DNA of 64,000 bases from the NCBI GenBank assembly GCA_032433595.1, contig JASWJB010000002.1:248001-312000 (forward strand). Direction: 5' to 3'. The stretch comes from Conoideocrella luteorostrata (lineage: Eukaryota; Ascomycota; Sordariomycetes; Hypocreales; Clavicipitaceae). Shown in pieces: positions 37,323 through 49,149 of this stretch (positions within the stretch are counted from its first letter, which is position 1; each line of letters starts with the position of its first letter). Below the pieces are notes generated by a model that searched no databases, was not told the origin of the DNA, and was given only the letters and a program-made list of their open reading frames with translations. Position numbers and translations under genes: made by a program.

Positions 37323-37527
37323 TGTTGGAACCCCTCGTCAAGCGGACGAGAAATTGCGGACATGGTCATGTGGCCGCCTTAGCGCGCCTCTTTTATACCG
37401 CGCTCGGAGGCATTCCTCTTCCTCTTCTTCTTCTCTCTTAGATAGTTATAATAAATTGAATGGAATTACCTTTACACTCTTTGCTTCACTTCTGACGTCG
37501 ACGTGAGAAGCCTCCGTGCTTCCTACA
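37323..37527 (-). mobile_element. Solo LTR, subfamily B (205 bp)
   Basis: It runs TGTTGGAACCCC to TTCCTACA, with GTGAT duplicated on both sides (37318-37322 and 37528-37532). Its reverse complement matches the LTR at 62863. Confidence 0.87.
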
Positions 37528-37532
37528 GTGAT

Positions 37533-38193
37533 ATTGAATTCCTTGTTGCTGCTGTGTATTCTGCTCGCTTGGATCAGGGTCATTTTGCGGGATTCGTTAG
37601 CGGCCAATTTGGATCGGGTCTTGGATTTGAAGAATCGGGTTATCTAAATCATAAATCGTTAAGGTTAGAGTATCCTTCTATGTGAGATATTGATGTTGGA
37701 TATACGACATTATTACATCTTACTGAATGAATATTTAGTGAGCTCACACTTTTTGCGCTATGGCGCAATGGGTATTTAATTCGATAACTGAGTAGCTTAA
37801 TAACTAACTTACAAGAAATTTTTAAAGCCACCATCGAGGATGAACAGCGGTCTTATCCAGCGGTTGATTTTGGGTGTGATATTCTTGAACGATGTGGGCA
37901 CAAGGAAGCCCAAATTGCTGTTGGGATTGGCAGGGTTCCTCACAATGTTAGAGCCGTAACTGTCCCTGCCGGTGACTTGGGGCAAGAAGATGATGCCTGT
38001 GAATAAGATCTACAGCTTTAAAGGATGCTTGGTAGGAGAGCCTGCCGAGCCAACCCATCCCAAGCTGTATGAGCGCGGGAAATTGGGCATGAGAGTGATA
38101 TCTCCTGAATGGCAGCACGCCTAAGTAGCTTACAATTGCGCAATATATTACAGCTCGTTTAAGTATAGTGATGTCCACCTGGGGCGTGTTTCT
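37533..38193. other. Intergenic, nothing recognised
   Basis: An open stretch of about 60 codons at 37808-37985 (+) has no recognisable domain. No repeat family was identified. Confidence 0.4.
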
Positions 38194-39043
38194 TTACCTG
38201 CTAGTCACGGAGGTCGCACTTGGCAGCCGTGCGGCTCCTGTAGGGTCGTATACAGGCTCATCCACGTATGCATGACATACCACTATCCTCTCTTCGGTGG
38301 AAGGCGTATCTCGAGCGAAGCCATCACGGATCGGAAGAGTCGGTTCCATGGGAGGCTCCGAACTTGGTTCTCCGGAGGTGAAATTTGGAGGAAACCCAAC
38401 AGGGGTGACATTGGAGCCTCGAACCTTGAAGTTGGCGTCCAGGAGATCTGTCAATCGCTGAACACCTTGAGAAATATCGGAATAGGAACTGCCACTAACA
38501 TTAAGCTTAATCAGTTGAGGGGGGGCTAGAGTTCTATGTCGATGATGATGGTGTGGGCGACTTCTGGTTATTCTTAGTTCTGAAGCTTGCTCGTCTTCTG
38601 GTAAGTCCATCGTCAGGTCAACAGCGCTGGCTCTGGGTCGGTCTCATGAAGGTAGAATCGCTTTTCGATAATGATACTGCTGTTATTCGCCGAGAATTTG
38701 TCCGCCGTAGATTTCGCCCTATTTGGCTCCGCGGTTGCGAGTGTCTCTGTCGAACTGGTGAATCTGGCTCCTCTGTCAAGTCAACAACAGCTGTGCTTTG
38801 CGGTCTCTGGGGCTGCGATGGTTGTGCCATTGGCGATTTCTGCGGAGTCTGCGGCGGGCGACGACCATTCCTCCAACCAGGTCCTAATCTCGCTGGATGC
38901 ACCGGAGAAAAGGGTTGGAATGACCGTTGAGGATAGATTAGATTCTCGAATTCATTTTCGTTTCGATTTCTAGGGCCAAGGTGAGTTTCGAAGATGACAT
39001 CCTTGCGGGTCGACTCGAAGCCCGCGTTCCCAGCTCGCGCCAT
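38194..39043 (-). pseudogene. Degraded RING-type nuclear protein, RING lost
   Basis: The first frame (38618-39043, ATG at 39043) has a Pro/Gln/Arg-rich chain with AVVDLTEEPDSPV, a SUMO-interaction-like VDLT motif. The second frame (38194-38610) begins after AVDLT read in another phase and ends with ERIVVCHAYVDEPVYDP. I recall fungal RING-finger (Slx8-like) proteins with a similar leader and a CPxCxEELxYDP segment before the RING. Here the second cysteine is Tyr, no RING follows, and I found no splice pair that joins the frames in phase. A frameshift plus truncation is the simplest reading. The family assignment is tentative. Confidence 0.4.
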
Positions 39044-41218
39044 TTCGAAATCTTGAATACAATAGGCAGATCAGGAGATAACGAACGATCGGTCAGAAAC
39101 AGAGATGGAGGAGTCACTACTAAAAGCCGAGCTGCTTGTGATTTCTGGTAAATTTATAAGAGGTTTAGAGTTAGCATCTTATATAGAGAATGCTCTGTTC
39201 GGACGCACACGCTCGGACGCACAAGTTGTTGAGAAGACGTGGCGTGTAAGGTGGATGGCGGCGTAGGCTCCGTGTCGGCGGGTTGGCGTGCGCAAGCACC
39301 CGTAGAGCACCAGGGGTGAGCGATTGCAAGTGAGCGAAAGCCCGCCGACGCAATTATACGGGAACAACAGTCGCTGCATTAATTGAAGAATCTCTGTTCC
39401 TCTATTTTTTAACTACGGGCCGGTAGAGCACTTTGCTTCGTAGGAGACGCCGTGCACACCTACTTATCATTGGAATAGGGGGCTTTATATAGACACTTGC
39501 AATTTTTCAAGTTCTCCGGATATGAATACGTATTAATAATTGCCAATCCACGCAACACAGAGCCTCAAGAGTCTATCCGGGTAATATATCTTGGTCAAGG
39601 TTTTGTAAGCACTCGGCAATCTCAGAAATAGTGGCCGGGAAATACAATTCCGTCCGATCCCAGTGTATATCGGAGCATCAGCTTGTATGAGCTTGAATCA
39701 CGCCCAATAAGTACATAGCGTTAAGTTTAGGAAGTAATAAGCTTCGCAAGAGCTTTTCCGGTATATTTTAATTCTACTATTGCTTTTGTATTCCTGCCGT
39801 TCTAGCATATATAGTTATTTAGATGTATGTATGGTAATAGTCATCGGCATAAGCGCAAAGCCATTAATAATAATATTAGATGCTATACGACCAGCATATA
39901 CTATTTGTTAGAGCTGCACTGTGTGTGTACACGGGATCTGCTGATCCACTATTAACAGCCCGATATCCATACATTCCGTCGCTTCCTAGCTGCCACCATT
40001 TCAGTTCCTGTAGGCCTTTTATCTATTACAGAAATTAGCCTGGTGATTTTGCCACATCAATTTAGACGGACGAAGCTATGATGACAGATCACAGACACAA
40101 ATAAACCTGGACTCACTTTGACCCCCCTCCGGCAAAGGTATTAAAATGTATATGTGTTATCACTGCCACCATGGACCAGGACCAGAACGGTATCACATAG
40201 CGTGGGAGGAGTATGCTACTTCACCATCAACGATCAAAGTACTAAAAGCTCCTACTGCTTATGACTAGTTGGAGCAGCTTGACGACGGCCACATGCCCGT
40301 TCTTGGCCTTGACGTCGACTCTGCCGGTCTCGAGCAGCAGCTTTACAACAGCCTCGCGACCGTTCATAGCCGCCTACAAAAGCGGCGTCTGACTGATCTT
40401 ATCTTTCGCCTCAACATCGGTGCCTTTGCTCTCGACGAACCATTGCCAGTCTGTACTTATTAGCTGCTCAAGAAGCACGAGCTGCATCTGGTATCATACT
40501 TCGGCTAGAATCTGGACTTCTTGTTGAAAATGTCGTTGATCACTTTACTCAGGGCAGTGGCCGTCGCTCTCATACTACGCCATCAGCCGGGTTACCGCTT
40601 TCTGCGGGAATATTGGTGGCTAGTTTAGGAACCCTTTCGCATGGAAGCTCTGGCCTTACATTGTCTTATTTACACTCTTTGCGTAGCACATAAGCTGCGT
40701 CGCCTGCTCACTATATGTTGAAGCTGGAATTAAAGTGCTATAGCTAAGAGAGATTTATTTTCTCTACAACAGCGAGCACTATAACTATCTATATATTAAG
40801 AGTATATACTGTATAGTATATACTATTAAATAGAGAAAACCACCGGCTTTATAGCGCATAATATTTTCCTATAAATATGTAAATAAAAAATACATAAAAA
40901 GCTTAAATATTAGCTAATAAAATACTAATAGCTAAGCTACTTATAGAATAGTATTTTTACTATTCTGGAACTAGATTAGTATTTTAAAACAATAATTTAT
41001 TGCCCTATGATAAACATACGGGACCGGACAAACATGATGCGACGGGAAGTTGCGGGACGTGAAGGAGCGGCCCAAGCCGGCACGTCATTGCCCTTAACCC
41101 CGGCACATGTTGTCTGCGATTAAGTATAAAGAGGATTAAAGGTCAGCGGCAGAGGAGGGTTTCGCTGTGGGACCGAGCCCTACGTCCGTCAATTGTCTAG
41201 TGTCTGTTCTGTTCTAGC
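39044..41218. other. Gene-free, AT-rich, with ankyrin relic
   Basis: Apart from the ankyrin relic at about 40269-40455, I see AT-rich DNA (40690-41010) and no coding region. The last 150 bases probably form the promoter of the kinase-like fragment. Confidence 0.45.
40269..40455 (-). pseudogene. Ankyrin-repeat relic
   Basis: The minus strand reads FVESKGTDVEAKDKISQTPLL, a TAG stop, AAMNGREAVVKLLLETGRVDVKAKNGH and VAVVKLLQL. Spacing and sequence fit about two and a half ankyrin repeats of the NLR type with one nonsense codon. It is isolated from other domains. Confidence 0.65.
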
Positions 41219-41461
41219 ATGCCAAGACGACAGCTACCCGGATCAATTCCCAAGGCGCTGCTGCTCTTATGCGATGACCCAAAGTTCGGATTATTCCGTC
41301 ACCGCGATGCGACGCACATTCAATGGCGTAAGAGGTTGAACGTTTACGACAACGCCGAGGAGACATGGTCCCAGGGCTACGTTTTCCGTGCCGTCATACG
41401 CGGGCGAGAATACGCAATCAAAATAGTGTCGTATATACGCTACATATGTAAAGTCAGATGA
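41219..41461 (+). pseudogene. N-terminal fragment of a kinase-like fungal protein
   Basis: From ATG 41219 the frame reads RRQLPGSIPKALLLL, DDPKFGLFRH and FRAVIRGREYAIKIV, then soon stops. It resembles the beginning of a fungal family of kinase-like proteins that continue with a glycine-loop/Lys region (GREYAIKIF...). The expected continuation is absent downstream, where a P450 ends within 110 bases. It is probably a truncated copy; a short real gene cannot be excluded. Confidence 0.4.
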
Positions 41462-41565
41462 ATAATATACTATCAATGTATTGTGGCATTCCTAAGCATG
41501 TTCTACACCCAGCAATCCTCGCAGAGCTGATAAGCGAGCCTAACACCGCCAACTTTGACTGACCC

Positions 41566-43473
41566 CTACAGCAGTTTCTCGGAAACACGCTCTTCCAACC
41601 TCACCAATAGATCCATGTTAGGCCGCGGGCCTTTGACTCCAGTCGGAGGCCTGCGGGCTTCCATCAGCGGAAAGTCTGGTTTCCGGTCCGGGGCGCCAGG
41701 CGATGGGAGCAGCGTCAGGTCAAACCGGCGCAGCAGGATAGCGAGGAAAGCATACGTCTCCCTCTTTGCCAGCACCCGACCGGGGCAATACGTGGGTCCG
41801 CTGGCAAAGGGGCGGTAGTACGGCTGTCGCGTTCTCGTCTTGAGGAACCTCTCGGGGTCGAACTCGTTGACGCTGGGGCCCCAGACCCTCTCATTGGTGT
41901 GCAGAACCCGCATGGGAATTATGACGGGTGTGCCAGGCAGGAGCTGCTTGCCGCGGATGACTGTGGTCTCCTTCACGAAGCGCCAGCCGAAAGTGTTTGT
42001 ACGCTGACGCAGGGTCTCGCCGAAGACGGCATCCAGCTTGGGGCAGTTGGACGTGAGATACTTGACGTCGAGCTCGCCAGACCGCCATGCGGGCTCCATC
42101 TCCTCGGCCGCCATGTTCAAGAGCTTCCTGTCGTAGATGATGTGCGCCACGAACCAGTAGCAAGCATTTTGTTCGTTGGCGATGCTCCTGCCCCGAAATT
42201 ACCGTTAGCAAAAACAACATTCCCCGCAGCTGGACAAACGCAACGTAGCCCTTACGCAAAGAAGAAGATAAACAACAGGCCGATGCGGGACTCCTCGTCC
42301 ACATCCAGTACGTCCATCCATCTCAGGAGGTGCTTCAACGCAAAGCACTGCTCGCTTCTTTGTTCTTCCGGCAGCCTGATAAAAGCTCGGAAGGCGGCCC
42401 TGATCCTGTCGCGAGGCTCGCAGACCGGCGCATGGCCAAAAAAGTCGGGGAGCCCGTAGAACAGGATCCAAGCGTGAGAGTTGAACTCTATCACCTGATT
42501 GACAATGTCGGGCTCGACGTCGTGGAGATACGGGCCGAACAGCGACTGCAGTGTCGCGTCAACCATGGTTCCGGCCACCAGGGTGTAGAGCGAGACTTCT
42601 CGCTTCAGATTGGGAGCACCAATGCTGTAGAGGCAGCCGTCGTAGTCTGCGGTGCAGAAGTCGAGGTTCTGGCTGTGCATCGTCGCTTTCAGACGGCTTG
42701 AAAATGTTTGTGAGAGGCTATCTAGGTTCTCCGGGTCGAGGAACTGCCTCTTGTACAGGTCTTCGACGAATTGAATGAGGTTCAGGTGGCGAGGATTGGT
42801 GCTGTTGTTCTCGATATAGGAATCATCTCCCGGCTGCGGAGTGTGCCTGGCCCGTTCCACTTCCTTTTCAGACATGCCGAACTTCTGCATCACTTCGGAT
42901 ATGAAGTACTCAAAGTCCATGCCGTGTGTCCACGGGGCGCCGTCAAGAAGTCCAGTGACGTCCTCGGGTCGAGAAAGACCGTACATTTTCACGCCACAGA
43001 TGTTGAGCGCGAAGGGCTCGTCTGTGTCGCCAACATAGCTCCTGTTTTTTTTTCCTCTCCGTATTAGTCAAAGTAATCATCCCCCCCCTTCCAAAAATAA
43101 AAATAAAAATAAAAATAAAAATAAAAATTCTCTATCGGGGCTACGTACACGGCGTCATCAATCAGTTGATGGCAGTCTGTGAAAAAAGGCTGTAGGTGAC
43201 CTGCTGCCTGTCAGTTCGGGCTTTGCGCTTGCTAGAACACGGATTGAAAGGTACCGAAAACTATTCACGGGATCAGCAGACATTCGTCCGGAACGGAACA
43301 AACGACGGCGACGGAAGCATACAAGGTATCCAGTAAGGCAAATATCTGGGCTCCGAGGGCCAGATCCATGGCCTCACCGTGAACATCCACAGGCGCCATA
43401 CGAGGAGGAATGTGCCCGCGGAGACGACAACCCACGCCGCTGCGGGGAGGGACGAGAAGGCTGCTGCCAACAT
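41566..43473 (-). CDS. Cytochrome P450, CYP7/CYP8-like fold
   Basis: Four exons (43323-43473, 43149-43200, 42256-43041, 41566-42187) give 536 residues with all phases consistent. There is an N-terminal membrane anchor (about 10-35), the I-helix ASIANEQNACYW in place of AGxDT, the K-helix ETLRQR, FDPERF, and the heme loop PFASGPTYCPGR with the cysteine near 460. The I-helix without the Thr pair and the CPG loop resemble the CYP7/CYP8 (sterol/prostacyclin synthase) type widespread in fungi. Intron 2 holds an AAAAAT microsatellite (43093-43128). With the MFS, rhodopsin-fold and second P450 genes it may form a small accessory metabolic cluster. The substrate is unknown. Confidence 0.88.
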
Positions 43474-44382
43474 TTTCTTGGGATCAGACGAGAGCTAGGT
43501 TCGGGATCGTAGTGGGTTCTGGTCTGTGGACGTCTATTTAACCTGGCACAATGAGTAGAAAGCAGGGAGACATCAACTACAGCCAACACTGGGCGTTGGG
43601 AGGGCGCGAGACAATGTTAGTTTTATATACATGTTTTGCGCTGGTCTGCATCAGCATTGCCTCCTGCTGCCCAGGCTGCCAAATTGCCCACCACTCCAAT
43701 TGTTGCGAATGGAATGGCATGACCAACAGTCGCTCCTGTGCAGCTGCTGAGAATCGTTCGGCAGCACCAACGGGCCAAGGCGACATGCTATGTCATATTA
43801 TGCCATCTTTGATTGATAGTTATGGCTTATGTGAGCCTGGGTGCGTGTTTGTAGTAGGGGGTGTCTCTGGCGGTTGCCGCCCCCAAACTGATGGTCTCGA
43901 TTGGGCCAGTCTGCCTACGTGGCACCGCCTTCTGCGGGACCAGCGGCAGGAAGCGAGTGCTACCCGACTGGTGGGTTGGTCAGCAGCGCTCTCGGGAGAT
44001 GCCTAAAACGGGAACTATCCGTGTTGCAGCTCTAGGGCTGACCCGCTGACCGCTGACTGCAGCAAGCAAGCGCCACAGATAGTTAACTAGCCGGCCCTCT
44101 CGTTTAAGAAACCCACCGTATGCATGTTCTGCGAGGTTTTTCTTGCCTGCGCTAGCGCTTACTCGCCTCGTGCTCTGTGGCCTGTTTGGAGGGGCGAACC
44201 GGTAGATAGCGACACGTTGTTCTGCCGTGCTCGCGGAATGCATCTCGATGTCGGTGCCTGCCATTTGCAAGGCAGTCTTGGAGTCATGTCGCTAGCATCG
44301 TGCTATTAATTGATACTCTACACTAATCCCGCCTTGGAAGGCCGCTTACTCCCCACGTACTGCACGCTCTCCAACTGGCTAT
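43474..44382. other. Intergenic between P450 and MFS gene
   Basis: The two genes are codirectional on the minus strand. A frame of 151 codons at 43551-44006 (+) has no domain. The promoter of the P450 should lie in the first few hundred bases. Confidence 0.5.
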
Positions 44383-46609
44383 CTATTCTGATACCTCCGA
44401 CTCCAAGCCTTGTTTCTCCCGAGGTTGCATCTGCTCGCCTCCGTCGCGCCCCTCCTGCAGCTGCTTCTGCTTGCGCTTCTGTGCTTCATGGGCGATGTTC
44501 AGCCGCTCCAAGGCAAACGAGGCCGGCAGGGTCAGACACGCGCAGGCGAGTCCCAGGATCAGCACATTTCGTATCGATTGGGTGTAGGCGTTCCGAAGCG
44601 CCTCGAGCACCGCTGCCGAAGGAGCAAGCTGTGGCAGGCCGCTGGCGCCAGATGCCAGAACCTGATCGAGCGTAACCGCACTCGTGTATCGTGGCACAGC
44701 CCTGCCTAGCTCGGTTATCAGCAGGTTCTGGCCAATGGCGATACCGAGCGCCCTAGTAAATCAAATGCATGTCAGCATATCTGGGAGTTAGACGGCAGTC
44801 GGTGCCCAAATTCGTCGGACGGGTGAAGAACCGGCACGTACCCTCCAAGCTGGGATGAGAAAACCGCAATGGCTAAGAATCGTATTAACAACTGGGCCGC
44901 CAAGATCTTTTCTGCGTAGTTTGCCACATTGTCTCTCACTCACCATTTCCTGTGGCAATGTCGGATTTGCTGTAGGTGTAAACGTCCCGTCAGTTCCGAC
45001 CTGGGGCTTGTTTAGGCAGAGAGGAGGGTGAGGGGCGTATTTACTCAAGGACGACTTGGAAAGCAGTGTATGGCAGCTGTGAAGCCATGCCAACGCCGAT
45101 GCCTGTCAAGACCAAATAGGCCGCCCACTGGGCCGTGGGCGTCGCTAGGCTGATCGTGGTCAGGAGGCCGGAGCCGACGCACGCAATGATGCCGCCGGCG
45201 ACGATAAACGGCACCTGGCTTGTCTGTCAGTCGGTTACTCGCGCTGGCTGTCTGCCAGAGGCAGGACGGGACCAATGCCTACGTACGTAGTAGCCCCATT
45301 TGGAGACTATAGCTCCCGTCAATGCTAGAGCCACAATTTGAGGAATCATCATGGCAATGTACCGCACGCCGCTTTCAGTGGCAGTGGTGCCCTGGACTGC
45401 CTGGAAGAAGAGCGGGAGATAGTAGCCGTACTGCAGAAACACCATCAGAAGGGGGGAGCCGACACGCCGTTTTACCCTTTTTGCATCACTCACCACGTAC
45501 ATGACCACTCCATAGGCAAACAGTATAATGGTGCCTGCGCAGACTGAGCGCTTGCGAAGCAGCCGCAGAGGAATGAGGGCCATGTCTCCCTGCTTCCAGC
45601 CCCAGAGGCAGGAGCATATCAGCAACACCCCGAAGCCGACGAAAAGGCCGATTATCTTGGAGCTCCCCCAGGCATACTGTTGCCCGCCCCATGTCAAGGC
45701 CAGGAGCAAGCAGCAGACGAGACCGAGAAACAGGACTGTACCCACGGGATCCATATGCAACAACTTCTGGCGCAACGGGATCCCTTTGGTCTTTTCCCCC
45801 GTGCCCTCGGCCAGGGGAACAAAAAGAAAGACGGCGATGATGGAGCAAACCCCAGCTGGAACATTTCTACCTCGAGTCAGCAAAGACGAGACATTTGTCT
45901 GGCATGAGGTAGGGCATCGCACATCCAGAAACACCAGCCTGCATCAAGTCCAGTTAAAACGAGTAAACCTTCCACGGGAGCTGGGGAGGGAGACACATAC
46001 GCCAGCTGGCATATTGGGTGAGGGCGCCACCGACAATAGGCCCAACGCACACACTTATGCCCACGCCGCCAATAACGATGCCCTGGAAGAGAGGGACCTT
46101 TTCGAGACGGACCATGGATCCGATAATGGCCAGAGCTCCCTGCAGCAGACCGGAAGCTCCAAAGCCCAGCAAGGCCCGCCCAAAGATTAAGATTTCCGAT
46201 GTGCTGGCCGATGCACACACAATAGATCCGGCTAAGGCATTTGGCGTCAGCCTGGGCGGGACAGGGTGCCCAAGAAGGGGGGAAACCGAGTACCTTCAAA
46301 AATACACAGAGAGGCGAGGTAGATAATTTTGGAATTGAAGAATTTGTACAAATTACCAAACAACGGCTGAAATGCTGTGACAGTGAGCAGATACGACGCG
46401 CCGTACCAGGCCACAGCCGGGAGGGACTGGAAGTCGGTGGTGATGCGCGGGATGGCGGTCCCTATGATGTTGGCGTCCAAGCCGTATAAGAACGCGCCGA
46501 GGAACAGAGTGCCGATGACGATGACGAGCCGCCAGGCATTTTGGCGTCCGTCTGGTTGGGAGGATGAAGACGAGGAGCCTCTGCGTTCGATGTCGCTGCG
46601 TTTTGCCAT
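44383..46609 (-). CDS. MFS drug:H+ antiporter-type transporter (14 TM)
   Basis: Nine exons (46294-46609, 46001-46231, 45923-45938, 45494-45866, 45287-45430, 45045-45214, 44944-44969, 44842-44872, 44383-44752) give 558 residues; exon 3 is only 16 nt, yet all phases agree. Sequence marks are LDANIIGTAIPRITTDF after TM1, FGRALLGFGASG, the antiporter motif GGVGISVCVGPIVGGALTQYASWRW, and YYLPLFFQAVQG in the second half. About 14 hydrophobic helices fit the DHA2/Tri12-like efflux group at the plasma membrane. The C-terminal tail is charged (Lys/Gln/Glu rich). Flanking P450s suggest export of, or resistance to, a small lipophilic compound. Confidence 0.9.
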
Positions 46610-47657
46610 CACCGCGAGATTTCTGCTTGGCTCCAATTCGCACTCACGTTGCAACAAGAACTTGAAGAGAAAAAAAGACCGCGAAGACGCTAGCCCGGAG
46701 GAGATGGAGGGCGGCTGAGTTCAGCCTTGGGCTGATATGTCACGGGATATAATATACAGTACGGGGAGTAACTGCTGCGCAATTAAAGCATGTTCTTCGG
46801 TCTTCTTCGTGACAGTCATGAGCACCGTTGCCTGGGTAGTATCAGAGCTCTTACTCAGCTTCCGACGTCCTGCAGTTCCCTGGTAGCTGCGGTGGCATGG
46901 CTAGGTCAAATCCCAGATTATAACACAAAAAGGCACTTAACCGGCTAGCGCGCCATAAGCTTCTTCAATTTAGAAACGGCAGCTTCGCGGACGTTCAACT
47001 GGATCAACAGCCGAGCATGCGGCCACAGAGGCTGCAGCAGCCATGCCATGGAAACAGCAGCAGAGGGGCAGCAAGGGCCCGTAGTTACACAATCTGGAAT
47101 GCAGTATCTACGCTGTAAGTGTGGGTATCGATGCGGGTGTTAGTGTGGGTGTCAGTGTGGGTGTCAGTGTGGGTGTCAGTGTGGGTATTGGTGAGGGCAT
47201 CAGTTGGGTATTAGTGTTCTTCGTAGGGCCGCGCCTTTTGCTGAACTGGTGATGAGGTCGCATCCTCGGGGGGTCAGCACTCTCATCCTTGAGACCCCTG
47301 TAGCGAACGAGAGCAGCCAACACACGCAAGTCAGCCCGCAGCACCATCATGAATGCAGCATGTAGTGTTGGCTGTGTTACATCATACGAGTGTTGCATCA
47401 TGAGGCAGTAAGCTTTTAGCTCGCTGGGGGCCGCATTTGTGCAGGAAAGGAAGCATGAGTATTTGTCCAGCAATGTTCCAAAAATGCGACGTGCGCCGTG
47501 CGCGGTGGAAGACCTGACCTGTATCTCTGTTCGAGTAGTTGTCCTGACGTCGTATGTGCATCACTATATAGGCCATCAAGTTCCCGGCATTGCTGGCTGC
47601 TCCGGCAGACTTATCTGGCATGTCCTAGCACACATCTATCACGACTCCCCTGGCATC
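46610..47657. other. Divergent promoter region with minisatellite
   Basis: It lies between MFS (-) and the rhodopsin-fold gene (+). It holds a 12-bp minisatellite at 47116-47190 and otherwise no supported gene. Confidence 0.5.
47116..47190. repeat. 12-bp minisatellite (GTGTGGGTGTCA)n
   Basis: About six imperfect units, some with TTA in place of TCA. It yields a translated Pro/Thr/Leu repeat on the minus strand that I consider a by-product. Confidence 0.75.
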
Positions 47658-49149
47658 ATGTGGTTCTCGCGCGATCTGGAAATCCGCCAACAGGCAAATG
47701 CTATACCGGCCTCACAGCAGTCACCTCCACCGTCTTTGCCGACGACGCGTCCCAGTCCGCCCGGAATCTCTTACGAACTTTTCATTGTACGTTTCGCTTG
47801 TCCGTCCACTGAATTTTCCACATTGAGAGTCGAGATTTTGACTCCTTCCCAACCCAGGCCTTTCTATGGGCGGGCGTTGCTGTTGCCTCGGCCTTCATTG
47901 CCGGCCGACTATATACGCGCTTGCGCACATCACGACGCCTTTACCTAGATGACTATCTTATTTCATTTGCCTATGTTCTCTTGCTCGTCACCGCGGCCCT
48001 GTGGCAGTGGGGCGCAAAGGACATGTACTATATCCTGAACGTCAACGCGGGTCTCGTGCAACTCGATCCTGTCGACTTTGTCAAACACATGCGTCGTTTT
48101 CTCCTCGTCTCTTTTATAGTGGAGCTATTCTTCTACACAATCCTAGTCTTGTTCAAACTGTCGTTGCTTTACTTCTTCAAGCGACTGGGCAGCAGTGCTC
48201 ACAGGTTCAAGTATTTCTGGTGGCCCACGCTGGTTTTTTCCTTGTGCGTGTACCTCGTGGCCATCGGTGACGTTGACTATAAGTGCCTTTTCGGTAGTCT
48301 GGAGAGCATCACGATCCGTTGCAACTCTCCCGAGGGCACTAAGTTTCTCGCGGTCACGTTGAACGTCAATTGCGCTCTCGATGTCCTCTCCGACTTCCTC
48401 AGTACGTTGCAATGGACCTCTGTTTGGAGATGAATGTGGTGCCTGCCTCAAAGGTATGCTAACGTGCTCTCGGCCAGTCATGCTTCTTCCGATCCTGTTG
48501 CTGTGGAATGTCCAAATTCGTCTGGGTAAGAAGATTGCGCTTCTCGGCATCTTCTCTCTCTCCATCATCACCATGGCTGTAGCAATAGCGAGAGCAGCCG
48601 ACATCGGGGCCACGCAAAAGTCGAATGGCTTGCCGGATAGCACCTATCTCTGGTTCTGGAGCTCGCTCCAGTCGTTCCTATGTTAGTGCCTTCTCTTCTT
48701 ACCGCTCTGGTGGCATAACAGACATCGCAGCATGGCTGACATGACCCTCACCGAAACTAGGCATCGTAGTCTCGTGTGCCGCCGCTTTTCGCCAGCTGTT
48801 CGTGGCCTCGACCCGTTCCCAGGAAAAGCCCGCTTGGTCACCGACGGACAGCTACTACAAGCGTATGGCGTCGTCTTTCCGGTCTAGGCAGAAGACGCCG
48901 AACGACGCCGATCTGTACGGCGTTCCAAGCACTAGGCAGATGAGAGAAGACTCGCACAATGGCTTCAACCACAGATCAACACGTGACGGATCCGAGGAGA
49001 CCTTGCAGCCCAGTAGCCAGAGCCCTGTGCTCACGCCAAGTCCAGGTAAGCCGGTCTCGGCTTGTTTCAGGGGCCCGGGTTGGAGCCAACCGCATGGGAA
49101 TCAAATCACAAAGGAGGTCGAGTACCGCGTCACACAGCATGAGAGGTGA
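47658..49149 (+). CDS. Rhodopsin-fold (Pth11/SAT4-like) membrane protein
   Basis: Four exons (47658-47786, 47858-48401, 48478-48681, 48761-49149) give 421 residues; introns of 71, 76 and 79 nt keep phase. Seven hydrophobic helices start with FLWAGVAVASAFIAGRLYTR, followed by LYLDDYLISFAYVLL, the acidic signature used by fungal rhodopsin-domain proteins. Two cysteines near CLFGSLESITIRC could form an extracellular disulphide. The cytoplasmic tail of about 100 residues is Ser/Arg/Thr-rich. Members of this family are proposed G-protein-coupled-like sensors or small-molecule membrane proteins and often lie in accessory metabolic clusters. The start at 47658 is the first ATG in a frame matching exon 2. 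Confidence 0.83.

Noticed and set aside
37090..37341. Arg/Gly-rich minus-strand frame reaching into the LTR
   Set aside because: It ends inside the solo LTR and looks like a compositional by-product.
43551..44006. 151-codon frame between the P450 and MFS genes
   Set aside because: Cys/Trp-rich without motif; overlapping frames on both strands.
47108..47473. Protein with a Pro-Thr-Leu repeat
   Set aside because: The repeat is a translation of the 12-bp minisatellite.
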